NCBI GenBank assembly: GCA_977006965.1
Contig: OZ345365.1
Span: forward strand, 434,001 to 498,000
Direction: 5' to 3'
From: Phymatolithon calcareum
Taxonomy: Eukaryota; Rhodophyta; Florideophyceae; Hapalidiales
Length of the DNA stretch: 64,000 bases
The translations under genes were made by a program, and so were the position numbers. The notes beneath the pieces are model-generated. The model was not told the origin of the DNA. It did not search any database and worked only from the letters and a program-made list of their open reading frames with translations. Positions 54,291 to 63,635 of this stretch are shown here, piece after piece (within the stretch, counting starts at the first letter, position 1; each line of letters begins with the position of its first letter).

Positions 54291-54699
54291 CCCAGTTATT
54301 GTATCCCTCCAGCTACTTTCTGTCCAGATAGCATTGACGTCTTCGATTCCCCATGCACCCGAGTTATCATGAAGGAACATCTGCTTCTCGAATTTTGCAA
54401 GAATAACGCTTTTTCTTCTGTCATCCAAAGCGTTACAAATAACCGGATCGAAAAAATGAGGAATCCGCAACCGACACGTCATGCGCTATCGATGGCCAAC
54501 ATGTCACATTACTCTTCAAGAATTCCTAGACTCAGTCCGGCGTTAGAGAATTCTGTAGTGAATAATGCTTCCAAATAAATACAATAACTGTCGCAAACAC
54601 GACGATCTCAATAAATACAGTAAACATGCGCGACTCAGGAATAAATTATTAGAACAATAATTTAAATAATTACAATAGCAGTTACTTTTTCCAATGCTT

Positions 54700-54822
54700 T
54701 GAATTAAGGAGATATTAGAACGAGAGGAGAGAGAAGAGTATCGAAAACAGCGAGGAGCTGCCCTGTTACTCAATTTGAAGCTTTGGGAGCTTTTAAAATA
54801 AATCAGCATATATCCCTTCCTC
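54700..54822 (+). mobile_element. LINE D 3' terminus
   Basis: GAATTAAGGAGATATTAGAA to TTTTAAAATAAATCAGC; a 120-bp tail. Confidence 0.7.
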
Positions 54823-55515
54823 TGGCTACTCAAAACGTTCTTGATTCGTGATTATCTAACAACAAGAGCTCCTGTGAGTCTCTTTATCTCAAACTCAATT
54901 TCTGCTCTCATCTTCGACGACTCTAGAGTACGTTGTAAGGCGACAAGTTCGATCACCACGGTAATCTCAAAGTACGCACCCAATACTGAAATCGATTGCG
55001 CTTGACAATCGAGTCGGCAGAGGGCTTGTTGTATACGAATGTTTTCGGAAAATATACCGAGCACCGGCGTGACGGAATGCGAGTTCTGCGCCGACTTTGA
55101 CCACCAAAGATGAGGAGACGTCATAAAGCAGAAAAGTTTCCATTAAGCCTGATAAAGAACAGAAAGCGAATTGGAGAAACAGAAGAGTACTTTAGAAGAC
55201 ATGAGGACATACGGGAAGCAAAGAAGTATATTGAACATCTCAAGATTTATCAAGACTTGCGGCAAGCGCTTCAGAAAGCCCAGGGGGGATCTACCACGAA
55301 GAAGAGGAGGAGAGAAGTAATAATTATGGCATGGGAAAGGAAGAAGAAGGAAGATCAACGAAGATTCCTATTGAAGGCCAGCTACCAGGGATATTTTACA
55401 TAGAGAAAGAACATCACGTTTAAGGTGCCTAAGGCTGACATTCAACAGAGCACCCTTTGAAGAAAATCAGTATTGGGCTCCTACTGTGGGATTACTGTGA
55501 TGAATATTGGCTATA
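54823..55515 (+). mobile_element. Head-to-head LINE G 3' fragments
   Basis: 54823-54998 is the LINE G C-terminal module on the minus strand. 55005-55515 is the adjoining upstream part on the plus strand (GLLYTNVFGKYTEHRR-like, RKRIGETEEYFRRHEDI, LRQALQKAQGG), running into the same NRAPL module near 55450. Together they form an inversion within one LINE. Confidence 0.65.
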
Positions 55516-56539
55516 TGGGAGACATGTGACCGACTGAAATGCCGTCCACGCCAATGGAGACAAGCAACACTTATTCCCATATACAAGAAAGGACCACCGC
55601 ACATTGCGGCAAACTACCGACCCATTTCCTTACTAAGCTAAGCCAGGAATTTTGTCGACTCAGCACTCGACTCTTACATTAGAGATCACTACCGCTTCGA
55701 CAGGCACAACTTGGGTTCCGTAGGGATAAGAGCACGTATCTGCCCATACTCCGGACAAACAATGCTATGAGAAGTGGGCATCCTTATGTTGCAGTCCTCG
55801 ACCTATCTGCAGCTTATGATAGTGTCCCAAGGGACATCCTCATAGAGCGTCTGACCACCAAATTGCCGATGTAATTTACTCGGATGGTAGCCTACTTGCT
55901 AAAGTCTTCTTGGATCACATCCGCGGGGGACGAATCAAAAACATAATGCATTATCGACAGAGGTATTCCACAAGGGTCCCCATTAAGCCCGTGCATTTAT
56001 AACATATTCATAGATAAGCTTGCCGAAGCCGCTGGAAAAGTTACAGGAACTGTCTCCGAGCAGCCAGTTCAGCTATTTACGAACGATGTGCTTCTACAGG
56101 CCAGGAATGCGAAAAGGTTACGAAGGCTACTGGACATAACCACGGAGTGGGCAGACGAAAATTGTATGACATGGAACGCAAAGCCAGGAAAGAGCGAAGT
56201 GCTTACGTACAAGGGGTTACCTAAGCAAACGTTCATGCTTGCCAGAAAAGAGCTACACCAAGCGTGGAGACTTTCCTATCTGCCCATTAGTGTGAATAAC
56301 ACAGGATTTACAGACGATACAGCAATGTCGAGAGTGCGGAATGCGGTTGGATGCATCCACAAACTTTGGCAGAGCGGCGTTAATATTCCACCCTGAAATT
56401 TGGATCAGGATTTTCAAGTAATTGATTCTCCCCAAGTGGAAGTATGCAATTCATCTGACTCCGATAACGAAGCGGTTGTTATCAGAAATTGAAAAAGCAG
56501 AAGGTCTTTTTTACAAGTATGTCTTCGGGAAATATGCGG
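55516..56539 (+). pseudogene. LINE I (G-related) RT, split by gypsy
   Basis: Decayed RT: KCRPRQWRQATLIPIYKKG-like, DSALDSYIRDHYRFD, VLDLSAAYDSVP (about 55797), a TAA at about 55950 at the usual Trp position, RGIPQGSPLSPCIYN, LFTNDVLLQ (FADD to FTND), then ITTEWADENCMTWNAKPGKSEVL and EGLFYKYVFGKYA to 56539. LINE sequence after the gypsy element is barely recognisable (60144-60165). Confidence 0.75.
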
Positions 56540-56843
56540 TGTCGTGCAGACACGATAGGTATTGTTCACTTTGAATGTATCTCTGCAATGTAAGCTAGTT
56601 TAATTCTGAGAGGGTAACGTAATGTTCCCGATTTGGGATGCGTGCCCAAATGTGGGAAAGCCCCGAAATCATCTCAGAAGTTAGTCTACACTGTGCGACC
56701 TAGTGTGTCATTCAGACACCAGCGCACAGGCATATAAGCCGCCCCATCTGGTGGCTGAAGTAAAAGTAGAAGAAAGAATCTGATTAACTCTTCTTCGCCT
56801 CCGGGACTCAGTGTCTGCTCTCCAATTCGACATCTGGACAACA
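56540..56843 (+). repeat. gypsy 5' LTR
   Basis: TGTCGTGCAGACACG ... CTGGACAACA, with a TATA-like CATATAAGCC near 56730. I could not match the following bases to a tRNA 3' end. Confidence 0.9.
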
Positions 56844-56854
56844 TTTTTTAATCG

Positions 56855-57965
56855 GTGTTTCAAGGACCTGCTGGTCGCAGTTTCACCTTGGTATTCATAG
56901 CCGATCGGCTATCTCGACTTCGTGAAATTTTCGCGAGGCAGAGGAGCGAGGTCGAAGGCCATGTTGCTTCGTACCTGGATGTCGAACCGGAAATCCTGGA
57001 GCACACAATGAGCCTAGATTACAATTCCTTGGGCACGGCCGGACGAACGGCATATACTAAGAAGAATAATGACCTTTTGAAGAAGCGAGATGAACTCGTT
57101 GAGAATATTAATGCTACCAAGCAAAGACTCAAAACAACGGAAAGCCTGACTGGGTAGTTTGGCACTAATGCTTCTCACGCAGATAATCAATCTGCGTTGC
57201 CAATAACTACAATGAGAGTTCCAACTCTTGCCACATTCAGAGGTAATAACTCCGACGCAGAGAAAGATGCGTTTTAGTTTTTGGATCGTTGTAAAGCGTT
57301 GCTCGAAGCGCACAATATTTCGGAAGATCGATGGCTAGCCGGCATGCTTCCATCAATGTCAAGCTTTGAAAGATAGTGGGCATCTACAAATTTGAAAAAC
57401 AAGACTTGGAAGGAAGTGGAATCGCTTTTCATATCTCATTTTGATAGACCGGCGCTCCGTGACAAACTAAAGAAAGAACTAATGGCGATTAAGAGAAAGC
57501 CGAAGGAATCCGTGCAACAATACTCGGATCGATTTACCAGTCTCATGCGTAGGACTGGTAAGAAAGACGAGGATGACGCACTTGTCGCCATCTATTTCAG
57601 CGGCCTGGAAGACAAACTTCATGAAATGATGCATATCTCGACAGCTACAAATCTCAATATCCGAAAATCTCAAGTTCAAATTTGGCAAGAGTCCGTGGCC
57701 TGGGAGATAAAGAATGCCATTGACTTGGCTGCTGCTCGTGGTGGTTCTGCTCGTGCTGAAATTGCTTACTCTTCTTCAAAGGACGACAAGCAAAATCGCG
57801 GAGATCTGAAGTATGGGATTTGCCACTAACGCGGACATTCGACTGATGAGCATCGAGTAAACCGCTCCAAACGTACTGTGAGAAGCGAGGAGGCAACTCC
57901 TAAAGACAGGAAACCAAGGAAGTCCTGCTTCAGATGCAAAAAACTCTGGAATCCGACCCATGTAT
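56855..57965 (+). pseudogene. gag: gypsy Gag
   Basis: Coiled-coil N-terminus (56855-57157, ending TAG), then the capsid-type domain: HNISEDRWLAGML, WKEVESLFISHF and KRKPKESVQQYSDRFTSLMRR (57400-57560). It ends in a degraded zinc knuckle (YGICH, RGHSTDEH, about 57817-57850). Stops TAG 57274, TAG 57372, TAA 57827 and TGA 57965 break it. Confidence 0.8.
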
Positions 57966-57989
57966 GAGACGATACCGAAGAAAATCAAG

Positions 57990-58569
57990 GAAACTACATG
58001 GCTGCTGAGGAAATCCAAGAGGAAATTACAGATCCTTTGAACACTTTTGACGCCGGGCTGGAAAGTGCAACCCTTTGCGCGGATCATGAGCTGAACAACA
58101 CACATCTTCCCCAGGATGCAGCCGAGCTCATATACATCACAGTCGCAATTAAAGACATCGATGGCAATCCCCTGGTTGACTTAGGAGCGACGTGCATGTT
58201 TATATCAATGGCATTCGTGGACCAGAACAACCTCAAACTCGACGCCAAGAGTTGTAATCAGGAAAGGAAAAGGTGAAATCATGGCCCAACGAATTGGCAC
58301 TGTTCCCTGCGAATCTGACGTGTTAAAAAGGCAACCTGGTCGAGACATGGTTATCAGACTCAGCCACTTCAATATTTTCGGCTATAAGCTAAGTGGTGCT
58401 CCTGCGAAACCCGCAGACACCACTAAAGATATCAATGGTGCTGAAGAGGAAGATGATTCAGATCCTGAAGTCGACGGCATGACTGCTGAGGAGCTGGACG
58501 GCTCCGTTGCAACGGTTTTGAAGGAGAATCAAAATCTTCAAGTATACATACGGCAGGTGCACTCATCCC
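57990..58569 (+). pseudogene. gypsy protease region
   Basis: Contains PLVDLGATCMFISMAFV at about 58170, matching the aspartic-protease flap start; the usual D-S-G reads D-L-G. TGA at 58274 and frameshifts to 58598 follow before RT. Confidence 0.65.
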
Positions 58570-59805
58570 TTGGCTATACTTACAATCGAGCCAAATGATA
58601 CCACCCCTATATGGCAGAGTATGAATTTTGTCAAACGACAAGAAATTCCTCGTGTCACTGCCACCGCCATGAACTGGCTCGAGTCCAGTGCTATCGAGCC
58701 CGCGCCAAACGATTGTTTAAACTGTTATTCAGTTCTAGAAGTACCGAAGAAGGACGCCTACGGACGAAGGGTTGATATACGCACATGCTTCGACTTGAGG
58801 CCACTGAATCCAAGGCTCAAGGATGAATCATACTCGTTGCAAAAAATATCCGAGATCCTGGACAAACTTGGATCCGTACATGGACCTGATGTGATATACT
58901 CAACTATCGACAGACGTAATTCATATTTTCGATTCAGTATCCCACCTGACCAGCGGAACTGGGTTGCTTTTAAATGGGTAGGGCGTCACTACAGATTCAA
59001 ATGTGCTCCTTTTGGAATCAAGACGATGACAGCGAAGGTCCAGCGCCTGATGGACAAAACGTTTGAAGACTTGCATTTTGTTGCATGTTATGTGCACGAC
59101 ATTGTAATTTTCTCGAGCAATTGGGAGGATCATATCATGAACGTGAAGGCTGTTCTGAATAGGCTGACGTTTTTCAACATGCTTGTCAGGGCCGACAAAT
59201 GCAGGTTCGGCCAGAAGATGATTCGCATTCTGGGGTTAATTGCATCTGGAAAAAGAATTGAAATTGATCCTGAAAACGTTTCTGCAATAACTCACTGGGT
59301 GAGACTTAAGACGGCAAAGCGGTTCATTGGTACCGCCAACTACTACCATCAATTTATAACGAACTTTTCAACTATCACAGCACCTTTGGATGCAGTCGGA
59401 CGGAAGCCGGGGGTCATTCAGTGGACGCCAAAAATGGTTTCCACATTCGAATTCTTGAAAGATCAAGTGGCGAAGAAGACGATACTGTCTTACCTAGACG
59501 ATAACGAAATGTTCACAGTTTGCACAGACGCTTCAGATGCTGGAGAAATATTGCAGCGGACCGTTCCCGCCGATCAGCTCAAGCTCGGTCATAGGCGCGG
59601 AGATGATGCTGTGGTAGAATCTGACTTCCACAAAATCGACCACATTTCTGATCATAAACACACAGCACAAAGCAATCTGGAGTACAAGGTTGTGTGGCGG
59701 GACAAAAGAATCTCTCCCAGCTGGGAGCCAGTTGAAAATTTTGATGACATTGCAGTCATCAAGAAGAACTGGAGAGCTAAGGATGATGCAGCAGGAGAAG
59801 ATTAA
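58570..59805 (+). CDS. gypsy RT fused in frame to chromodomain (411 codons)
   Basis: The frame opens within RT: VPKKDAYGRRVDIRTCFDLRPLN, YSTIDRRNSYFRF, FKCAPFGI, then CYVHDIVIFS where YVDD should be (first catalytic Asp replaced by His). It continues through CRFGQKMIRILG and HQFITNFSTITAPL to the RNase H start FTVCTDASDAG (residue about 325). It then jumps to LEYKVVWRDKRISPSWEPVENF, a chromodomain. The junction near 59547-59560 is in frame. Chromodomains in chromoviruses steer integration to histone marks and normally follow integrase. The protein is presumably inactive as a polymerase. Confidence 0.82.
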   Translation: MAILTIEPNDTTPIWQSMNFVKRQEIPRVTATAMNWLESSAIEPAPNDCLNCYSVLEVPKKDAYGRRVDIRTCFDLRPLNPRLKDESYSLQKISEILDKLGSVHGPDVIYSTIDRRNSYFRFSIPPDQRNWVAFKWVGRHYRFKCAPFGIKTMTAKVQRLMDKTFEDLHFVACYVHDIVIFSSNWEDHIMNVKAVLNRLTFFNMLVRADKCRFGQKMIRILGLIASGKRIEIDPENVSAITHWVRLKTAKRFIGTANYYHQFITNFSTITAPLDAVGRKPGVIQWTPKMVSTFEFLKDQVAKKTILSYLDDNEMFTVCTDASDAGEILQRTVPADQLKLGHRRGDDAVVESDFHKIDHISDHKHTAQSNLEYKVVWRDKRISPSWEPVENFDDIAVIKKNWRAKDDAAGED

Positions 59806-59839
59806 ATTCGACAAGAGGCTTTTCATTTTGGATTGGATA

Positions 59840-60143
59840 TGTCGTGCAGACACGATAGGTATTGTTCACTTTGAATGTATCTCTGCAATGTAAGCTAGTT
59901 TGATTCTGAGAGAGCAACGTAATGTTCCAAATTTGGGATGCGTGCCCAAATGTGGGAAAGCCCCGAAATAATCTCAGAAGTTAGTCTACATTGTGCGACC
60001 TAGTGTGTCATTCAGACACCAGCGCACAGGCATATAAGCCGCCCCATCTGGTAGCTGAAGTAAAAGTAGAAGAAAGAATCTGATTAACTATTCTTTTACT
60101 CCCGGACTCAGTGTCTGCCCTCCAATTCGACCTCTGGACAACA
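59840..60143 (+). repeat. gypsy 3' LTR
   Basis: Same ends as the 5' LTR. No clear polypurine tract precedes it; the nearest purine-rich stretch is about 59795. Confidence 0.9.
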
Positions 60144-60164
60144 TGCGGAGTATCAAAAAAATCG

Positions 60165-60475
60165 AAATAGAAATTTTTTAATTAAAATTCATTTAAAAGC
60201 CTCACAATCTTACGAATATACGGGCAAGGCTTCCTCAGTTGCTACCTTCCAGTTTGTAGACCGTTGAAACACACCGTCTGCCATAGGCGGTGAGTAAAGT
60301 AATCGATTGAGAGTTTTTTTCCAAGTTTCTTTAAAAGCCGCAGAGACTTCCGAAGATATGGGCAAGGCTTCCTCCTATTCTACCTACCTTTGTGCAGCTC
60401 ACGAAATGCCCACCAGAACGGCGGACGGGAAAATTCTGAATACAAAGTAATCCAATCTCAATCCTCGACGGGGTA
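60165..60475 (-). mobile_element. Two partial LINE E 3' tails
   Basis: 60168-60260 and 60305-60475 on the minus strand each end in TTTAAA-type termini and contain the CATATCTTCGGAAG-like block. Between them (60261-60304) is unassigned sequence. Confidence 0.6.
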
Positions 60476-61715
60476 CTGAGCCCGTGCTTGTACAATATCT
60501 TCATAGACACATTCGCGAAAGCAGTCTCGAAGGTCCCCAGCGACGTCTCTGATAAACCAGCCCAACTGTTCGCTGACTATGTCCAGTTGCAATCAAAGGA
60601 TGGAGAAGGAATGTAGAAGCTGCTTGATATAGCAACGACATGGGCGAAGGAAAATAGTACGAGCTGGAACACAAAGCCAAGAAAGAGCGAGATCCTTAAA
60701 TACAAGGGACTTCCGAAACACATCTTCCACATTGCGGGTCGAGTTCTTCATCAAGCTTGGAGGCTCTCGTATCTCGGGATAAGCATGAACCACAAGGGCG
60801 TAGCAGACGACATGGCATTATCAAGAGTACGAAATGCAGTGGGGTGCATACACAAACTGCGGGATATTGGAGTCAATGTTCGAGACTTTCAGCCTGTGAT
60901 ATGCATTAGAATCTTCAAGTCGCTTATTTTGCCAAAGTGGGAGTATGCACTCGACGTGACGCCACTGACAAAGCGATTACAATCAACAATCGAATCTGCA
61001 GAAGGTTTATTCTTCAAGTATGTTTTTGGGACATATTCCCAGCACCACTATGGAAGAATGCGAGTTCTGTGCCGACTAGAACCACCAGCCATGAGCAGAA
61101 GACACCAAGCAGAAAGGTTCTCTGCGAGTCTTGTGAGACAGAAGAAGAGCCTCGATGAAGCAGATGAGTATTCTGGGAGATAGGAAATCATTAAGGAGGG
61201 AACCAAGGACATAGAATGCCTCAAAATATATGAAGATCTGCAGCAAGCTCTCGATAAAGCGGAGGAGGGCTCAGTCTCAAAGAAAGTGCGACGAAAAGAA
61301 ATAATTGAGTTATGGGCAAAGGAAGAAGAGCGAAGATCGATTGAGATGCCAACTGATTCGAACAATCTACCGGTGGTTCTCCGCGTAAGAGAAAGGTCTA
61401 CACGGTTGCGATGCCTGCGGCTGAAACTCAATAGAGCACCTCTTTGGAGAAAATCAGTACTAGGTGCATACTTTGGTGTCACAGCCGTGATTGAGCTGGT
61501 CGCGCTCCAATGCATTCTATCTTCATCCAAGATTAATCCTGAAATTGAAAATGATTGTAAGCGACTCACTAGAGCACTTGTTAGGAGAGAAATACGAATC
61601 AAGGATATACTGAAAAGCCGAACTACGTTAGCTTAGAAAATCGTGCGAAAGCGGCCCTGTTACTCTTGTAGAGAGGCCTTGGGAGCTTTTAAAATAAATC
61701 AACACATATCCCCTT
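60476..61715 (+). pseudogene. LINE J (G-related), 5'-truncated at RT motif B
   Basis: Starts at LSPCLYNIFIDTFAKAV, with motif C LFADYVQLQ (second Asp to Tyr). It continues YLGISMNHKGVADDMALS, WEYALDVTPLTKRLQ, EGLFFKYVFG, QQALDKAEEGSVSKKVRR, LNRAPLWRKSVLGAYFGV and CKRLTRALVRREIRIKD to a TAG at 61634. The UTR ends TTTTAAAATAAATCAACAC. Apart from a TAG at 60614 and a TAG at 61181 the frame is well kept. Confidence 0.85.
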
Positions 61716-61721
61716 TTCCTG

Positions 61722-62015
61722 CAAAGAAAAATTTCTTCTTTTGGAGGCCTTTGTACTTAAGGACCTCACTCTTTCCTGGTTTTGTGTTCCATTTCATGGA
61801 GTTCTCGCCTGCCCACTTCGTGACTATGTTCAATAGTTTTTGCAACCCTTTGACATTCTTTGCCTGAAGAAGAACATCATCAGCAAATAACTGCTCTGAA
61901 AGTTCAGACACAATTCTTGGTACTTGGGCGGCGGCTTCGGCGAACGTATCTATGAATATATTGTATAGGCATGGACTGAGGGAGGGACATTCGGCTAAGA
62001 AGATTAAGTCTGATA
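61722..62015 (-). pseudogene. LINE RT fragment (motifs B and C)
   Basis: The minus strand reads PSLSPCLYNIFIDTFAEA, SEQLFADDVLLQAKN, KGLQKLLNIVTKWAGENS and KWNTKPGKSEVLKYKGLQK. Motif C is intact. It lies tail-to-tail with LINE J and runs into the hairpin at 62030. Confidence 0.82.
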
Positions 62016-62029
62016 TAGCGGGTTTTTCG

Positions 62030-62086
62030 ATAATGGACCGAATAATTGTGCGAAATAATATTTCGCACAAGTATTCGGTCCATTAT
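62030..62086. other. 57-base near-perfect hairpin
   Basis: Arms 62030-62056 and 62060-62086 (27 bases each, one mismatch), loop AAT at 62057-62059. Sits at a junction between LINE fragments. No T-run suggests a bacterial terminator. Confidence 0.9.
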
Positions 62087-62242
62087 GTCTTGTCAACTTC
62101 TGCGATTGCCGTCCGGACTCTCGGCGTCCATGGAATCAGGTGCATGGCATACTCTCATCCTGGTTGGATCAACCCCTTGTAGGTCTTCACTGCTTTCAAG
62201 GGGCTGAGTGCCCGCAACGAGACACCCAGGGACCTCAGTTGA
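62087..62242 (-). mobile_element. LINE RT thumb fragment
   Basis: The minus strand reads LRSLGVSLRALSPLKAVKTY, KGLIQPG, a TGA, then EYAMHLIPWTPRV, matching the thumb region of LINE H/A. Both ends lie in hairpins. Confidence 0.7.
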
Positions 62243-62271
62243 ATCTATCAACTGAGGTCCCTGGGTGTCTC
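62219..62271. other. 53-base perfect hairpin
   Basis: Arms 62219-62242 and 62248-62271 (24 bases, no mismatch), loop ATCTA. One arm is LINE coding sequence; the other is an inverted copy of it. Confidence 0.92.
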
Positions 62272-62304
62272 TTTACTTCATAGACCGCGATCTTGGCCTG
62301 CGGG

Positions 62305-62455
62305 ATGCGCTTAAGTATCGCACTGCTTTGTGACAGTTGGCGGCGCGATCGGGGTTGTTCCCACGGCCCTATTGAGCCACTGACAGTGTCGGTCACTCCG
62401 CAGGTGCTCCTATACAGTTGAGCTGGCCCATGAGCCCCATTCTGTAAGAATCAGT
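62305..62455 (-). repeat. tRNA-like dispersed repeat, third copy
   Basis: The minus strand has GGGGCTCATGGGCC, AGCTCAACTGTATAGGAGC and CGGAGTGA, a diverged relative of 3430-3600 with the D-arm pairing kept. Confidence 0.35.
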
Positions 62456-62605
62456 CAGGATTTCCAGGAGCTGGCGTAGTGTGCTATCTACCAGCTGTCA
62501 TCTTACATCACATGGACTTCCTCTTATTTGTAATGTATATTCCTCTGGGTTGCGGAACTGCATTGCTCTTGTCTGCACAATATTCGTCAATTCAAACCTT
62601 ATCTC
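62456..62605 (-). mobile_element. LINE A-like 5' UTR relic
   Basis: GGATTTCCAGGAGCTGGCG, CAGCTGTCATCTTACATCA and TGTATATTCCTCTGGG repeat the segment at 41350-41500 near the LINE A 5' end. No ORF1 follows. 62606-62679 is unassigned. Confidence 0.6.
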
Positions 62606-62679
62606 TCTCCTCCAGTGTCATTCGTCTTGAAAGTATTTCATATTACTGCACATCAGCTGAATGGTGAGAGCCAATTTGT

Positions 62680-63130
62680 AGAATTGTAGATGATGACACT
62701 TACCCTCAGCTCGGCCTCACGTGAAAATCGAACACGCCAACTCACGACCAAGATAGATGTGCCCAAGAAGAACTCCGAGCCAGGAAAATTACTTTTTCCG
62801 AGAATGGTCTACCGCACCAAGAGTGAGGATGAAAGAAAACAAGCACAGAATTCTCTGCGCAAGATGAGTTGTATTTCACTATCTAAGAAATCTGCCCAAC
62901 GTTGATAGAATAGATGAACAGTCAAGGAGCATGGATAGTTAGAACACTCAACAATATCCTGAAGAAGACCACATGGACCCTTACAGAGGAGAACAACGTG
63001 GCTCGAGCCATTGAAGAGATACTGCGAAATTCTGATTAAAGCAACTGAAGGCTCGAGTGTAGTAGAACGCTAAGAAAGGTGCTGACTTTCCTCAAGTTTG
63101 GACACATGTTACCTTCTCAATAAATCCACT
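62680..63130 (+). pseudogene. LINE F 3' end, second copy
   Basis: ATGGTCTACCGCACCAAG, CACAGAATTCTCTGCGCAAG, GTCAAGGAGCATGG and the terminal TTCTCAATAAATCCA match 6750-7050. Frameshifted throughout. Confidence 0.65.
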
Positions 63131-63169
63131 TCAAGACGATACTTATCCGAAAATATTTCTTTTATCATG

Positions 63170-63600
63170 TTTTTTTAATTCAAGTTTATTTTTAAGCTTC
63201 ACAGACTTCCGAAGATATGGGCAAGGCCTCCTCTGATGAAACCTACCTTTTTGCAGCTCACGAAACGCCCGCAAGAAAGGCGGACGGGAAATCTCAGGAT
63301 ACAAAGTAATACAATTTCAGTCCTCTACAGGGTTGTTGGTTCATGGACTCGACCGAATCTTGCTTTGCCTTCTGCGAATCAGTACAAGCCTTCTTCGTTC
63401 TCCATGCGTTCTATAGTGTCTTGCCAAATAGTAAGAGCTCATTTAGCTCCGTTTCTGATTCCAGTCTTTTTTCTCCTTCAACGTCATACTCTGCTAGCGT
63501 GCATTCAAGGGTCTCCATTATGCTCTCTGGCTCTGGTGCCAATCTCTTCAGCCATACTGCTTTTGTTATATGCTCCGGTATCATAAAGGGTACGCAAAGA
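63170..63600 (-). mobile_element. LINE E 3' tail
   Basis: Minus-strand copy of the 5095-5470 module, with GAAGATATGGGCAAGG and the ERMENEEGL-type codons near 63400; ends in an A-run at about 63175. Confidence 0.7.
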
Positions 63601-63635
63601 GTACGACCCGTACTGTACGGGTGTATACGTCATTG

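Larger units (their letters stand above)
56540..60143 (+). mobile_element. Chromodomain Ty3/gypsy element lacking integrase (3604 bp)
   Basis: Two 304-bp LTRs and a 5-bp duplication TGCGG (56535-56539, 60144-60148) inside LINE I. Order: Gag, PR, RT, RNase H start, chromodomain. Most of RNase H and all of integrase are missing, explaining the short length against the usual 5-6 kb. LTRs differ by roughly a dozen bases, so it is older than the copia element. Confidence 0.92.
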
